The notes beneath the pieces were generated by a model. It was given only the letters and a program-made list of their open reading frames with translations, did no database searches and was not told where the DNA came from. A program made the position numbers and the translations under genes. A stretch of 64,000 nt of DNA from Combretum micranthum (Eukaryota; Streptophyta; Magnoliopsida; Myrtales; Combretaceae): contig JAMXBD010000114.1 in NCBI GenBank assembly GCA_024138025.1, forward strand, positions 1,302,001 to 1,366,000, written 5' to 3'. Shown one piece after another: positions 11,471 through 24,089 of this stretch. How positions within the stretch are numbered: the stretch's first letter is position 1; each line of letters opens with the position of its first letter.

Positions 11471-13211
11471 TCAATGGCCAAAAAAAAAAAAAAAAAAAAA
11501 AAGAAAAGAAAGATGCATCAACTAGATTTAAGAGATATATTGTATATATATTAGTAAATATGATAGAATAAATGTGTCGATAATAAATTATTGGGTATAT
11601 ATTATACTTAAACTTCAGACAATCAATTGTAAAAATAGCAAAAATTAATATACCAAATTTGACAATTACACTTATTTATCTAATGTTATGTTTTGATTCA
11701 TTGGAATAGAATAATAGTGGAAAAAAAATAACAATTCCTTTATATCACGATCAGGAAAGGAGCAGAGATTCATGATCTATTTATGGAATAAACATTCCTT
11801 GTACTAAATCAAACCAAGAAATAGATATTCTCAATCATAAAAGCATAATTCTAATTACATTCCAGTAAACCAATAACACTGGAAATATATAACATTATTG
11901 TTACTATGGAAACTAAATAAGTAAAATAGGCCCTCAACATATTAAAAGAGCCTACAAAATATGATAGAAGAAACCATATAACAAAAGAATCTCATACAAA
12001 AATTTAAAAGAGGAACACAAATAATAAAAAGTAAACTAAGAAGCCATCTGTTGTGATAGCAGAGAAACTATGAAGTAACCCATTTTGCTTTGTTGAATGA
12101 ATAATGATGTAATGAAATCTTATTATCAAGAAATGAAATAGAGCTGTAATAGGATTTTCTTTAATTTTTTATTTAAATTTGGTATTAGAAAAAAATCCAG
12201 TAAATTATCATTCATAGATTTGAGAAGGGGACTATTCAATATTTTTTTAAAATTCTTTATGAAATCGCTATTGCAATCAAGTGAACATATAATAGTCATT
12301 CATAAAAAAAAAAACTATAATGGAATTGCAATTACAATAAAGAGTGAACCATCAGTAAACTTCTCAAATTTATATATAGCCAGAACTAACAACAACAACA
12401 AAACGAACGAACGAATCATAGTCATAACACCTAGAATCTTTAAATTCTTTAGTAAACCCGATTTATGAACTTATCCTAGTTATATCTCCATATCATCAAG
12501 TGAGTGAGAAATCATATGCAAGTGTCCGAGGTGAATTAGTCGAATAACAGGTATTCTATGGGTCTTTTCAAACATTTCACTCAAAAGTTTCCACTTAATG
12601 TTGGACCGATATTGCGATATTACAATTAAATGATAGTGTAATCCAGAACGTGCAAATCTACAAATCCCTTTTGTTTCCAATCAATCTGGTATTAGAATTT
12701 TGGCATATGCACTTCGATGAAGCGTAATAGTGTAAATTTGCCTATAATTGCCATCTTGATTCATTCATGGTCCTCGCTTGCCTTGATGTGTTAGGTTGAT
12801 AAAACTTTAAGAGTATCTGGTTTTTAGGATGGGTTGTAAGAGAAAAAGATAGTCACATCATTAGATGTGATATCAATTGACTAACACATTCATTTTTTTT
12901 TTTTTCATCTTGCCATTTGTTTTTATAAAGTGAGTTGTGAAAGTTTACATATGGAAGCTCCTAAAATGTATATAATAATAAACTTTACTAAATTAAAATG
13001 CTATAAAGTATTAAGCACCACTTATTTATTAAAATATCTCCATAATTATTTTATTTTAAGGAGGATAATAGGAAGTCAAATAAAATTTAAAAATATGAGG
13101 TGTTGAAAAATCTATGGCCAGCTTTCTTTTTAAACTATTAAATGGTCTTGCATTTCTATATTTGTTAAAGAACAGTAAAAGAAAAATAATAATAAAAAAA
13201 TGAAATAAGCT
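11471..13211. other. Noncoding DNA with poly-A and old repeat
   Basis: It contains a 22-base adenine run at about 11,480-11,501. Short open frames such as 12,220-12,468 and 12,480-12,680 look incidental. Part of it (about 12,390-13,010) belongs to the three-copy older repeat described separately. Confidence 0.6.
12390..13010. repeat. Old repeat, member 1
   Basis: This segment is similar over several hundred bases to 34,130-34,925 and has a near-identical twin at 53,060-53,660. Shared phrases include 'CGCCTTGATGTGTTA', 'GAAGCTCCTAAAAT' and 'AATAATAAACTTTACTAAAT', in the same order. The 34-kb member is far more diverged than the two unit copies. Confidence 0.75.
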
Positions 13212-13288
13212 TGTTGATTCTCTATTAACTAAAGTTTTGATGATAACAAAATAATCAAGAAACTAATGATGTTATTTAGTGTCAGAAT

Positions 13289-13340
13289 TATATATATATA
13301 TGTGTGTGTGTGTGTATGTGTGTGTGTGTGTGTGTGTGTT
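13289..13340. repeat. (TA)n(TG)n microsatellite in the 5' LTR
   Basis: About 50 bases of alternating TA then TG, found only in this LTR. The other two LTRs have a short TATATGTG-type sequence at the same place. Confidence 0.92.
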
Positions 13341-14784
13341 TGTGACAGAACCTTTCACAGAACTTTAAAGAATCATGATGAGTTCAAGATAAATGAGTAA
13401 ATGATAGTTATATCGATGATTTACATGCTTTACTTATTATAAAGTAAGAATACATAAGAGTTGAGAGATCGAAGATTTCTTCAAGGAATAGAGAATGTAT
13501 AGAATGTTCTCTAGAAGGTTAAGTTAAGGATGAAGTATTTTTCCAGAAAACTAGAACCTTTTCCAGAACCTTCACTGGAACTTTTGAAGAACAAGAATTT
13601 TCAACCAGAAGTTACTGTTCATCTTCTCAAACAAGAAGATCTACTTTTTTAGAAAAATATAAGGATTCTTTTTTCAAGACCTAGCTCCAGATAATAAGTA
13701 TATTTGGGTAATATACTTATTTATTCCACTAAAGAAGGATTATATCCAAGGAGATCTATATTGATTTTTCATTTCTCTCTCTACAATTTGTTTTAAGACA
13801 AAATCATATTTTTATTCAATTCAAGACAAGATGTTTATTCATGTCTATAAGTATCACGACCAAGACAAGAATCTTTCATATTATATGAATTTTTACGAAA
13901 AAAGAAGAAGAAGGATAAATGTTATCTTGATAGAAAATGAGATCATGTTCAATGAAGAAATATCAATCAGAGATATATGAAGAAGATCAGATCATGTTGA
14001 AAGATAAAGATCAGAAATTAGTTGGATATTTGAAGCAAATCACGTTGGAGAAGAAATATATGTAGTTAGTTATTTTCAAAGCTTATCCACAACTGATTTG
14101 ACTTAATGGGAGATATGCAATCAAATTTGAAAGTCTATGAAGATCAAGCTGAGCTTATCCATTCGTTATGATCATATCGTGTTCAGAATTTGATTCACGA
14201 AGACAAATAGAAGCTGGATATTATTATCAACTAATCGTTAGAAGGAATGGATAGTCTTCAAATTTCAAATCAAGATAAAGCACAACAGATTATATACAGA
14301 GATTTTTTGGATTTGATATCTATCTTCTAAACGTTAAACGAAGAGCAGTATAACTAAGGAAGACAGAGAAAAGTATCAGTATCAAATATATCATCTGCAC
14401 GCAGCAAACAAAAAAAGTGCTCTTCTTTACAAAAAGATACAGAATCAAACACAGAATAAAATCCAAAAGTTTCATTTCATCGAGAGTTTTCATAACCATC
14501 TTATATAGCGAGATGATCTCTTAGCTTTCATTCTTTAGCTCTTTGATTTAGATATTTTATTTTTTATAAAAGGAACTTGTTGTTGCCTTCTCTTTTGATA
14601 GTTAAGTTACAAGTTTAGACTCTATAGATCAGTTGTAGTTAGAAAATGGCTGTGAGAATCGAGCAGAGAGAATTGCACAAGCTTGTAATTTGAACTTATT
14701 GGATATAGTGGAATAAAACCCATAAGATAACGGGGTCCCCGACTCGTAGCTGGAAGAGTGGACTAATGCACAAAGCAAAACCAT

Positions 14785-14792
14785 TATAAATA
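14785..14792 (+). promoter_or_regulatory. Probable LTR TATA box
   Basis: TATAAATA lies 170 bases before the end of the 5' LTR, a plausible position for the element promoter. The same box is kept in the solo LTR (55,383-55,390), but the 3' LTR has CACTAAAAGTG there, so it is lost. Confidence 0.6.
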
Positions 14793-14963
14793 GCTGACTG
14801 ATCTTCTTTTCCCTCATTTTTCATTTTTCAGCAGTTTTTATTGTTAATTCGTTTAATTGATATATTGTTCTCTTGTTTAAAACTTAAAGGCAATTTTTAA
14901 AGGCAATTTTTTTTTAATAATCAATTTAACCCCCCTTCTTGATTATTTTTTTGGACCAACAAT

Positions 14964-14975
14964 TTGTATCAGAGC
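14964..14975 (+). other. Primer-binding site
   Basis: TTGTATCAGAGC follows the 5' LTR by two bases. It differs by one base from the common copia site complementary to the 3' end of initiator tRNA-Met (TGGTATCAGAGC). Confidence 0.85.
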
Positions 14976-15011
14976 AGGCTCATTTTATTGTTTTGCGTGA
15001 TCCATTTAAAA

Positions 15012-16560
15012 ATGGCTAGAACAATGTAGCAATTAATTGTGCCTTTCTTTGATGGTTCAAATTTTTCCTATTGGAATGCGTATAGAAACTATATAAAAGC
15101 TAACGATTGTGATTCTTGGAAAGTAATTTCTATTGGAGATAATGTGATTACAATGGATGGAAATTCAGTCCTGACAGATGCTGAGAAGAAGATCATTGAA
15201 AAGAACAACAAAGCTAAAAATTTGTTGTTACCCACTATGGCTGCTTTAGAATTTTATTTAATATCTTCATGTGGAACAGCAAAGGAGATTGGAGAGATTA
15301 ACTGAAACTTATGAAGGAACTAATACAATTAAAGAAATTAAAATTAATGCTTTACTTCAACAATATGAATTATTTAAGTTTAAAACTGATGAATCTGTCA
15401 AAGATGCATTTAACAAGTTCACTGTAATTACAAATGAGCTGGCATCACTTGGTAAAGTGATTGGTGATCCTGATCTTATGAGGAAGATGTTGAGAATCCT
15501 ACCACCAACTTGGGATGCAAAGAAAACTGCTATAGAAGAACACATAATCTCAACAAACTTTCTCTTAGCCAACTAAAAAAAAAAAAAGTTAATGGCTTAT
15601 GAATCCCACAAGAAAACTCCACAAGCAGAGGAAAGTAGTATCAAAGGGATTGCATTCAAAGCTAAGGAGTTATTCAAGCTGGATCGGATGATAGTGAAGA
15701 TGAAGATGAAGAAGACATAACACTTCTAGCCAAAAAGCTCAACCGATTCTTCAAGAAACAAAGAGGTAAGAAATTTAGTACTTTCAAGAAAACTACTAAA
15801 TATAAGAAGAATGATGCAGGAAAGGGATACAAGGAAAAGGAGAAGAGAGAAATCCAGTGTTATGAGTGCAAAAGGCTAGGACATATCAGATATGAGTGTC
15901 CTACTTTGATAAAGGAAATGGAGCAATACAAAAAGCGAAGTCAAGCAATGTTAGCAACATGGAATGATTTGGATGACACAGAAAGTAGTCCAGAAGATTC
16001 AAATGGAGAAGAAGAAGAAGAAGCAAACCTTTGTCTCATGGCTACTTCTGAGGTATACTCTGAATCTGACAATGAAATAACTGAAGATGATATGCTTCTT
16101 GAAATAAAAAAAAATTATTAAAAGCACTTAAAAACGTTGACTTAAAGATAACTAAGTATGATAATGAAGTAAAATCGCTTAAGAATGAAAAGGAGGCTTT
16201 AAAACAAACAAATTCTTTACTTTTGATGAAAATGACATATTAAAGCATGATCTTGAAAAGTTGAATATAATGAAAAACTAAAAAGATAATAGGTTTTAAA
16301 GGAAGAAACCGGAGTGTTGAAAGTGAAAATACGAGTTATCTAATTCAATAAAGAATACATTTAATAAATTTAATGAAAGTGACAAGAAATTAACAATGTT
16401 GATCTCATCACAAATTGTCTTTTGAAAAGCATGGTTTAGGATATGAGCATGGATCTAGTTTGAATACATCTAAGAAAACGTGTTTGTAAAAGCTAAACCA
16501 AGCACACATAATGAATCAAGTGAAAGAAAGCAAGATTTAATATCAAATCACGTGAAAAAG
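15012..16560 (+). pseudogene. Sirevirus gag remnant
   Basis: The start at 15,012 leads after five codons into a stop, then continues as the copia gag N-terminus (VPFFDGSNFSYWNAY). The next frame (15,271-15,576) carries the gag core, including a 'LLQQYELFKFK' helix and a 'MRKMLRILPPTWDAK' block. A CCHC zinc knuckle (CYECKRLGHIRYEC) lies at 15,859-15,900 and is intact. It is followed by an acidic region rich in Glu and Asp and a Lys-rich coiled-coil-like stretch. Capsid function is lost through at least three frame changes. Confidence 0.85.
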
Positions 16561-16569
16561 AGTTATACA

Positions 16570-16734
16570 AACAACACTAGAAGGTATTCCATAAGTTATC
16601 CTTCTTATGAAAAAAATACCAGAAGGTATTACAGAAGCTATCCGACATATGAAAACAATACCATAAGGTATTCCAAAAGGTATCCTACATATGACAATAA
16701 TACCAGAAGGTATTCCAGAAGTTACCCAATACAA
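16570..16734 (+). repeat. 42-bp coding tandem repeat between gag and protease
   Basis: Four head-to-tail units (16,570-16,611, 16,612-16,653, 16,654-16,695 and a 39-base last unit) encode a 14-residue repeat of the type NNTRRYSRSYPTYE. It lies in an 89-codon open frame (16,480-16,749), between the first zinc knuckle and a second, degenerate knuckle-like motif (NKPGHIEKY, about 16,797-16,827). The Arg/Tyr/Ser-rich composition suggests a nucleic-acid-binding linker. Confidence 0.88.
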
Positions 16735-16959
16735 AATAACATAAAATAGGTAAACAACAGGTATAGTTATAACATTTCATATGCATACTTCTTTTATAAT
16801 AAACCTGGTCATATTGAGAAATATTGATTATAAAAGAAACAAGCTCAGTAATGAACAAGTTAAAAAATAAACCAAATGAGCTTGTCTTATAAAGGACCCA
16901 AACTTGTTGGGGTTCCTAAAAAGGTTTAATCTTTTAATTTTAGAGAACATGAAGCTAAA

Positions 16960-19925
16960 ATTAGAGGAACATGGTACCTAGACGTGGATGTTCCAGACAT
17001 ATGATGGAAATGCTTCATTGTTCACTAGCATAACATGGGAAGAAAAATGATATGTGAAATTTGGAGATGACAATAGAGGTAAAATTGTTGCAACTAGTAT
17101 TGGTATGTCTCCTTACATCATAGAAAATGTTTATGTAGTTAAAGGCTTAAAGCATAATCTTTTGAGCATTAGTCAATTATATGACAAAGGTTAAAAATGG
17201 TTTTTGAAAAAGACAGATATTTTGCTTTTGATCAAAATGGTACAAGATTATTTGAAAGTTTTAGAAAGAAAAGCATATATTTGATAAAACCAAATGATGT
17301 TGAAGATGCTTGTTGTTTGCTATCAATGAATAATAATATTTTTACTTGGCATAAACGTTTAGGTCATGTAAATTTTAATCAATTAGAAAAATTATCTAAA
17401 AAGAATAATAAGGTTTGCCTAAAATAAATATTAAACAAGATGTGAAATGTGATACTTGTTTGTAAAAATAAAATGGTTTCTGTATCTCACAAAAGTAAAA
17501 ATGAGATTTCAACAAAACGACCTCTTGAATTGTTACATCTTGATTTGTTTGGACCTACAAGAGTATTACATGAGTGGAAGTAAATATGGACTTGTGATTG
17601 TTGATGATTATTCAAGATACACTTGGGTTTTATTCTTGCATCATAAGAGAGATACTTTTGATTCTTTTAAAAAATTTGCAAAACAAATTCAAAATGAAAA
17701 AAGGAATTTCCATAATTAGTCTTAGAACTGATCATGGAACTGAGTTTCAAAATTCAAAGTTTATAAACTTTTGAAGACAAGGTATATCTCGTAATTTCTC
17801 AGCTGCCATATACACTCAACAAATGGAATTGTAGAATGCAAGAATAGAACTATACAAGAAATGACAAGATCTATATTAAAAAGTGAATTGCTGAGTATTT
17901 TTGGGCAAAGCAGTATTTACAGCTTGCTACATCATCATCGAGTTTATATTCACCCATGACATCAAAGACAGCATATGAACTCTTAAGAAGCCTAATGTGT
18001 CTTATTTTAATATTTTTGGTTCTAAATGTTTTGTGAAGAAGAATGCTTTAATCTTGGTAAATTTGATGAAAGATCTATTGAAGCTATATTTTTAGGATAT
18101 TCGTTATATAGTCTTGCTTATCGTGTTTTTAATAAATCAACTAAAACGGTTAAAGAATCAATAAATGTCAAGTTTGTTGAAGATATAAAGGATGATGAAT
18201 CTGATGATGAAAAAGAATCCAACTCTAAGAAGAATCTTGTTCAGAACTAAAGTCTGAAGCACCAGCTGTTGAAACCCATTAATCTGGACACACAGGACCT
18301 TTTCCAGAAGGTAATACAGAAGGTACTTCAAACCTAAGAATCTGAATTATAAACTTCTAAGGCTTGGAAATATAAATCTGCTCATCCTCCTAAACAAATA
18401 ATTGGTGATGTTCAATCTAGTGTTAAAACAAGATCTAGTTTACAAGATTTTGAAAATCATTTTGCATTATTATCTGAATTTGAGCCTAACAATGTTGGTG
18501 AAGCTTTAAATTATTGATGTCATGTAAGATGAGCTAAATCAATTTCAAAGAAATATTGTATGGAATCTTATGGCTAGACCTAAAGGAAAATCAATAATTG
18601 GAACTAAATGGGTATTTAAAAATAAATTGGATGAAGATGGTAAAATAGTTAGAAACAATGCAAGATTAGTAGCTAAAGGATATTTACAAGAAGAAGGAAT
18701 AGACTTTGATGAAACATATGCACATGTAGCTAGATTAGAAGCAATTCTTTTAATGCTTGCATATGCATGTTTCAAAAATTTCAAAGGTTTTCAAATGGAT
18801 GTGAAAAGTGCGTTTTTAAATGGATTTATAAATGAAGAAGTTTTGTAGAACAATCCCTTGTTTTGAAGATCATTTTAAACCTGATTATGTTTACAAATTA
18901 AATAAAGCTTTATATGGTTTAAAACAAGCTCCAAGGGCATGGTATGAAAGATTAGTTTATTTCTAATTTCAAAAGGTTTTCAAAGAGGAACTGTTGACAC
19001 AACTTTGTTTTTAAAATCATATGATCAATATATTTTAATTATTCGAAATATGTGGATGATCATATTTGGTTCTACTAATGAAATATATTGTCAAGAATTT
19101 GCTAAGTCAATGCAGGAAGAATTTGAAATGTCAATGATGGGAGAATTGACATTCTTTCTTGGACTTCAAATTAAACAAACAAAAGAAGGAATTTTTATAC
19201 ATCAAGAAAAGTACACTAAAGAAATTCTTAAGAAATTTGGATATAAATGATGCAAAGGAGCTGCAACACCTATGAGTACTTCAATAAGGTTAGATTATGA
19301 CTCAAATGGGAAAAAGGTAAATGAAAAGTTATATAGAAGTCTCATTGGTTCATTATTATATTTAACTGCATCCAGACTTGATATTCTTTTCAGTATATGT
19401 TTGTTGCAAGATTTCAAAGTGTACCAACAGAAACACATCTGATAACTGTTAAGAGAATTTTCAAGTACTTGATAAATACTTCTAAATTGGGCATCTGGTA
19501 CCTAAAAATCAAATTTTTGATTTATTAGGATACTCTGATGCAGATTATACTGGCTGCAAAATTGATAGAAAAAGCACATCTGGTACTTGTCCATTCGGTG
19601 ACAAATTGGTTTCTTGGTCCTAAGAAACAAAATTCTATTGCCTTGTCTACAGCTGAAGCAGAATATGTTTCTATTGGTATTGTTGTGCTCAAATGCTTTG
19701 GATTAAACAACAATTACAGGATTATGGTTTGTTTTATAAAAATATACCTATTAAATGTGATAATACAGGTGCAATTAATTTGACAAAAAATAGTGTACAC
19801 CATTCAAGATTTAAACACATTGAAATACGATCACTTATTAGAGACCATGTCAATAATGGAAATATAATTGTTGAATATGTATCAATGATAATCAATTAGC
19901 AAATATTTTTACAAAACCTTTGAAA
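16960..19925 (+). pseudogene. Sirevirus pol remnant (protease-integrase-RT-RNase H)
   Basis: Domains appear in copia order. Protease WYLD is at about 16,975, with the frame shifting just after the catalytic Asp. The GAG-pre-integrase HKRLGHVNFNQL segment is at about 17,350. The integrase core includes 'YGLVIVDDYSRYTWVLF' (about 17,583-17,635), DHGTEF (about 17,730) and a frame-shifted NGIVE (about 17,823). RT runs from '[16 protein letters not shown]' (about 18,600) through [11 protein letters not shown] to YVDD (19,049-19,060). RNase H has 'YSDADYTGC' (about 19,531) and 'ALSTAEAEYVS'. The catalytic motifs can mostly be read, but stops and frameshifts break the frame many times. It would once have copied and integrated the element. 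Confidence 0.88.
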
Positions 19926-20217
19926 AAGTGTGTTTTGAATTTAATCATTAATGATGATTTGTGTTATACCGTTTTAATTCTTGTTGCTTATAATAATAAT
20001 AAATAAAAAGAAAAGAAGAGAAGTTACAAAACTTTATGATAAATAAATGTTGTGTGAAACTTCGTGCAATGTATATCTTCCTATGGAACCTTACAGAACT
20101 TTTGGCGGGTAAATTCTCTAAGTGTCCTTTATCTTTCCTTTATTTATTTTTCTCTTTCTTCATTCGTTTCTATCATTTGCATTCGAGAAACCCTAGAATC
20201 CTCTTTCTTAATTTTTA

Positions 20218-22096
20218 ATGGCACCTCACAAAATCTCAAAGGATTTCAAACAAATCTTTCAAAATCGTTCATCCAAAGACCTTATTTCCATCGAAGATGA
20301 ATCTCTTATTAAGAGAAAAACCCAATCTCGATCACCAATCTCCAGCGGAATCTCGAGAAATTGCTCCAAATTGGCTCAAGAAACGGGTTAAAGCTCGAAA
20401 AGATCTAAAAAAATATTCAAATCAATAAACGACTCAAGAAGAACAAGCAACTGAGTCTGACCCAAAACCTATTGCAGAGATTCTGGAGAAAAATGAAGAA
20501 AAGAAAGTCTCTAAAGAATCCTCCAAGAAATGGAAAGATGTTCCATTATCAGCTGAGGGTTCGAAATCCATGAAGAACAGAAAATTAAAACAACCAGTCA
20601 ATAAACTTCCTATCACAAAGGTAAATATCTATGATTTCTCTTTTATTGATTTTAAGTAATTTAAGAAGCATGGATTTTCATGGAATGAATGGTTGGACAA
20701 TATTGGTGGAAGGAAGTTATGTAATATGACTGGAGATGTTATAGGAGAGATGATTGAGGAGTTCTACAGGAATTTGAAATATCTAGATGATAATAGTTTG
20801 AAATCAAGAGTTCAAGAAGTAGAATTGGTCATATCTCGTGATGATCTTATCAAATGTTTTGGTTTAAAGGATTGTCATGATGACAATGTTTTTGTCTCTC
20901 TGAGAAGGAATGATCTGTTTTTTATTATAAATGGAAATGTAGGACATTTTTCGGATGAGGATGTATTTGTTCATGAATTTGAATTGATTGTGAGAATCCT
21001 ACATAAAGCTATGAGGGAATGTATTATTCCAAGAAAAAGAAGTTCCACCACTATCTCAAAGGAAGATGGTTTGGTCATTTTGGCCATGATGAACAAAATA
21101 AAAATAGATTTGGCGAAAGAATTCTAAAAAGGATGTGGCGAGACCAAGATGTATGGAAATGTTTTGATGGAACTTTTCATGTTCAAAAAGGTTCCATTTC
21201 CGAAGAAGATAAAATTTCCCATTAGTTTAAAAAGAATTGGGGAAAAGCATGCATCACATGCAAATCAGACCATATAAAAATTTTTAGCATGAAGTGGATG
21301 GTCAATTTATTTGCACAAAAGATATGGCAAGAGTGTGAATGGGATAAAATAAAAGCAAAGATTGAGAGGAAAGAAAACTTTTTCCAGAAACTTCCCCAGA
21401 AGTTTCTTTTGATAAGGAAAAAGAAAAGGAACAACTCCACAGATCTGGTAAGGCACCTTTACAAAAGGGAAAGAAGAAAAATTTTGTCCCATGACAAGTG
21501 GTCAGTTCAAGATTGATGAAAATGTGCAGTGGAGGAAGAATGACAGTGATTCAAGTGATCTACCACGTTCTATGAAGGGCCTGGTGAAACATCTTATGAT
21601 TTTCTTCAACTTCCCTCGTAAGGTTGATAGGGAAAAGATTGAGGCAAAGCTTGAGGATTTCAAGATTGATTTGACGAAGTTATTGCTTTTGAGATCAAGA
21701 ATTTTTTCCATACCAAACCTATCCCTACAACACATCATTCTGCTGATGCTTCTGTAGGAGCTATTCTATCCTTTTCTAGGTCTTTACCTGTACCAGCAAA
21801 ACCTATTCCAGAAGCTGTCACCACTGACACGTCTGAGGGTAGCTTTGTTCCTCCTCCTCGCCGTCCTTATGAGCCGACTCCAGCATATCTAAGTCTTGTT
21901 CCTTTCATACCCATTGTTGTTTTACAAAATCCACAATATTTTTTTGGTTGAATCTTTACCCCACGCATCTATATCATCAGCTGCTGAAACCTTGGTGACC
22001 TTCTCTTCGTTTGCTGCTTCAATTTCCTCCACAACATATCGCAAACATCCAAAAGGTCGAGTAAGGAAGTCCACCATTCCTTTTAAGAAAATATAA
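20218..22096 (+). pseudogene. Sirevirus extra ORF (env-like / ORF3) remnant
   Basis: After RNase H a new ATG at 20,218 starts a basic, Lys/Ser-rich N-terminus with early stops. The clearest open piece is 20,693-21,127 (144 codons): a helical domain with 'MIEEFYRNLKYLD' and 'VELVISRDDLIKCFGL'. This recalls the plant-specific putative transposon domain (PF20167 type: 'FY.NL ... VRG..V..S...I...LGL') found in extra ORFs of plant elements. A Pro/Ser/Thr-rich tail ends at 22,096. No convincing membrane segment is visible, so 'env-like' describes position, not proven function. At least five breaks occur. Confidence 0.65.
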
Positions 22097-22366
22097 TTAT
22101 TCTGTTATGTCAAAGACCTAATGTGTTCTGTTTTTTTCTTAAGACTCTTTACTTTTGAGATGACTTCAAGAACTATGATTAGACATATATGCCTATTATG
22201 CTTTTATTATGTGATATGTCGTATGTTTATTTCTTTCCGTATTTTGATGATAACAAAAAGGGAGAGATATATGGTATGATGTGGATATGGAATGAATGTG
22301 GATGTGTATGATGAGCATGTTTATGAATGGTTGTTTATATGAATTTTTTTCAATGTTTTGTTATCA

Positions 22367-22382
22367 TAAAAAAGGAGGAGAA
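22367..22382 (+). other. Polypurine tract
   Basis: AAAAAAGGAGGAGAA abuts the 3' LTR at 22,383, the expected plus-strand primer of an LTR element. Confidence 0.88.
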
Positions 22383-24089
22383 TGTTGATTCTCTATTAAC
22401 TAAAGTTTTGATGATAACAAAATAATCAAGAAACTAATGATGTTATTTAGTGTGCAGAATTCAGAATTTTTATATATATGTGTTAGACAGAACCTTTCAC
22501 AGAACTTTAAAGAATCACGATGAATTCAAGATAAATGGGTAAATGATGTTGTATATCGATGATTTACATGCTTTACTTATCATAAAGAAAGAATACATAA
22601 GAGTTGAGAGAAGCAACAACATTATCGAAGATTTTTTAAGGAAATAGAGAGTATACAGAATGTTCTCAGAAGGTTAAGTTAATGAAGTATTTTTCCAAAA
22701 ATAGAACCTTTTCTAGAACCTTCTGGAACTTTTGAAGAACAAGAATTTTCAACCAAAGTTACTGTTCATCTTCTCAAACAAGAAGATCTACTTTTTCAAA
22801 AAAATATAAGGATTTTTTTTTAAGACCTAGCTCCGAGATAATAAGTATATTTGGGTAATATACTTATTTGTTCCACTAAAGAAGGATTATATCCTAGGAG
22901 ATCTATATTGATTTTTCGTTTCTCTCTCTACAATTTGTTTTAAGACAAAATCAGATTTTTATTCAGTTCAAGACAAGATGTTTATTCATGTCTATAATTA
23001 TCACGACCAAGACAAGAATCTTTCATATTATATGAATTTTTAAGGGAAAAAAAAACAAGAAGAAGATAAACGTTATCTTGATAGAAAATAAGATCACGTT
23101 CAATGAAGAAATATCAATCAGAGATATATGAAGAAGATCAGATCACGTTGAAAGATAAAAATCAGAAATTAGTTAGATATTTGAAGCAAATCACGTTGGA
23201 GGAGAAATATATGCAGTTAGTTATTTTCAAAGTTTATCCACAACTGATTTGACTTAGTGGGAGATATGCAATCAGATTTGAAAGTCTACGAAGATCATGC
23301 TGAGCTTATCCATTTGTTATGATCATATCGTGTTCAGAATTTAATTCACGAAGACAAACAAAGCTGGATATTATTTTCAACTAACGTTGGAAGGAATGGA
23401 TAGGCTTCAAATTTCAAATCAAGATAAAGCACAACATATTATATACCGAGATTTTTTGGATTTGATATCTATCTTCTAAACGTTAAACGAAGAGTAGTAT
23501 AACTGAGGAAGACAGAGAAAAGTATCAGTATCAAATATATCATCTATACGTAGCAAACAAAAAAAGTGCTCTCCTTCACGAAAAGATACAGAATCAAACA
23601 CAGAATAAAATCCAGAAGTTTCATTTCATCGAGATTTTTCATAACCATCTTATATAGCGAGTTGATCTCTTAGCTTTCATTCTTTAGCTCTTTGATTTAG
23701 ATATTTTATTTTGTATAGAAGGAACTTGTTGTTGCCTTCTCTTTGATAGTTAAGTTACAAGTTTAGACTTTGTAGATTAGTTGTAAATAGAGGATTATAA
23801 GAATCGAGCAGAGAAATTACAAGCTTGTAATTTGAAACTGATTGGGTATAGTGGACAAAACCCGTAGGATAACGGGGTCCCTCGTAGCTGGAAGAGTGGA
23901 CTGACGTACAAGGCAAACCACTAAAAGTGCTTGATCTTCTTTTCCCCTCATTTTTTGTTTTTCAGCAATATTGTTAATTTGTTTAATTGATATATTGTTC
24001 TCTTGTTTAAAACTTAAAGGAATTTTTAAAGACATTTAAAAATAATAATAAATTCAACCCCCCTTCTTGATTATTATTTGGGATCAACA
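22383..24089 (+). repeat. Sirevirus 3' LTR
   Basis: TGTTG start and CAACA end. It is closer to the solo LTR at 53,858-55,558 than to its own 5' LTR in several insert and microsatellite positions. The presumed TATA box is mutated. Confidence 0.92.

Larger units (their letters stand above)
13212..14961 (+). repeat. Sirevirus 5' LTR
   Basis: TG...CA ends; matches 22,383-24,089 and 53,858-55,558. It is about 45 bases longer, largely because of a TA/TG microsatellite at 13,289-13,340, and it lacks a short AGCAACAACATT-like insert shared by the other two LTRs. Confidence 0.92.
13212..24089 (+). mobile_element. Full-length Sirevirus-like Ty1/copia element
   Basis: A 10,878-base element with long LTRs (1,750 and 1,707 bases) starting TGTTG and ending CAACA. 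It has a primer-binding site, gag, pol in copia order (protease, integrase, RT, RNase H), an extra ORF after RNase H, and a polypurine tract. Long LTRs plus an extra ORF downstream of pol are features of the Sirevirus (SIRE/Maximus) lineage. Flanks are AAGCT (13,207-13,211) and AACGT (24,090-24,094), an eroded target duplication; the solo LTR in the duplicate has AAGCT/AAGGT. Every reading frame is broken, so it is not autonomous. Confidence 0.9.

Noticed and set aside
16543..16734. Antisense open frame over the 42-bp repeat
   Set aside because: It is the mirror of the in-frame repeat and has no independent support.
16570..16734. CRISPR-like array
   Set aside because: The units are contiguous tandem repeats without spacers and encode protein; the host is a plant.
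21896..22096. Separate Ser/Ala-rich small gene
   Set aside because: It is the C-terminal tail of the Sirevirus extra ORF just before the polypurine tract.
23817..24035. Reverse-strand frame inside the 3' LTR (also 14,629-14,817 and 55,146-55,382)
   Set aside because: It lies wholly inside the LTR and its sequence differs among the three LTRs by frame-shifting indels.
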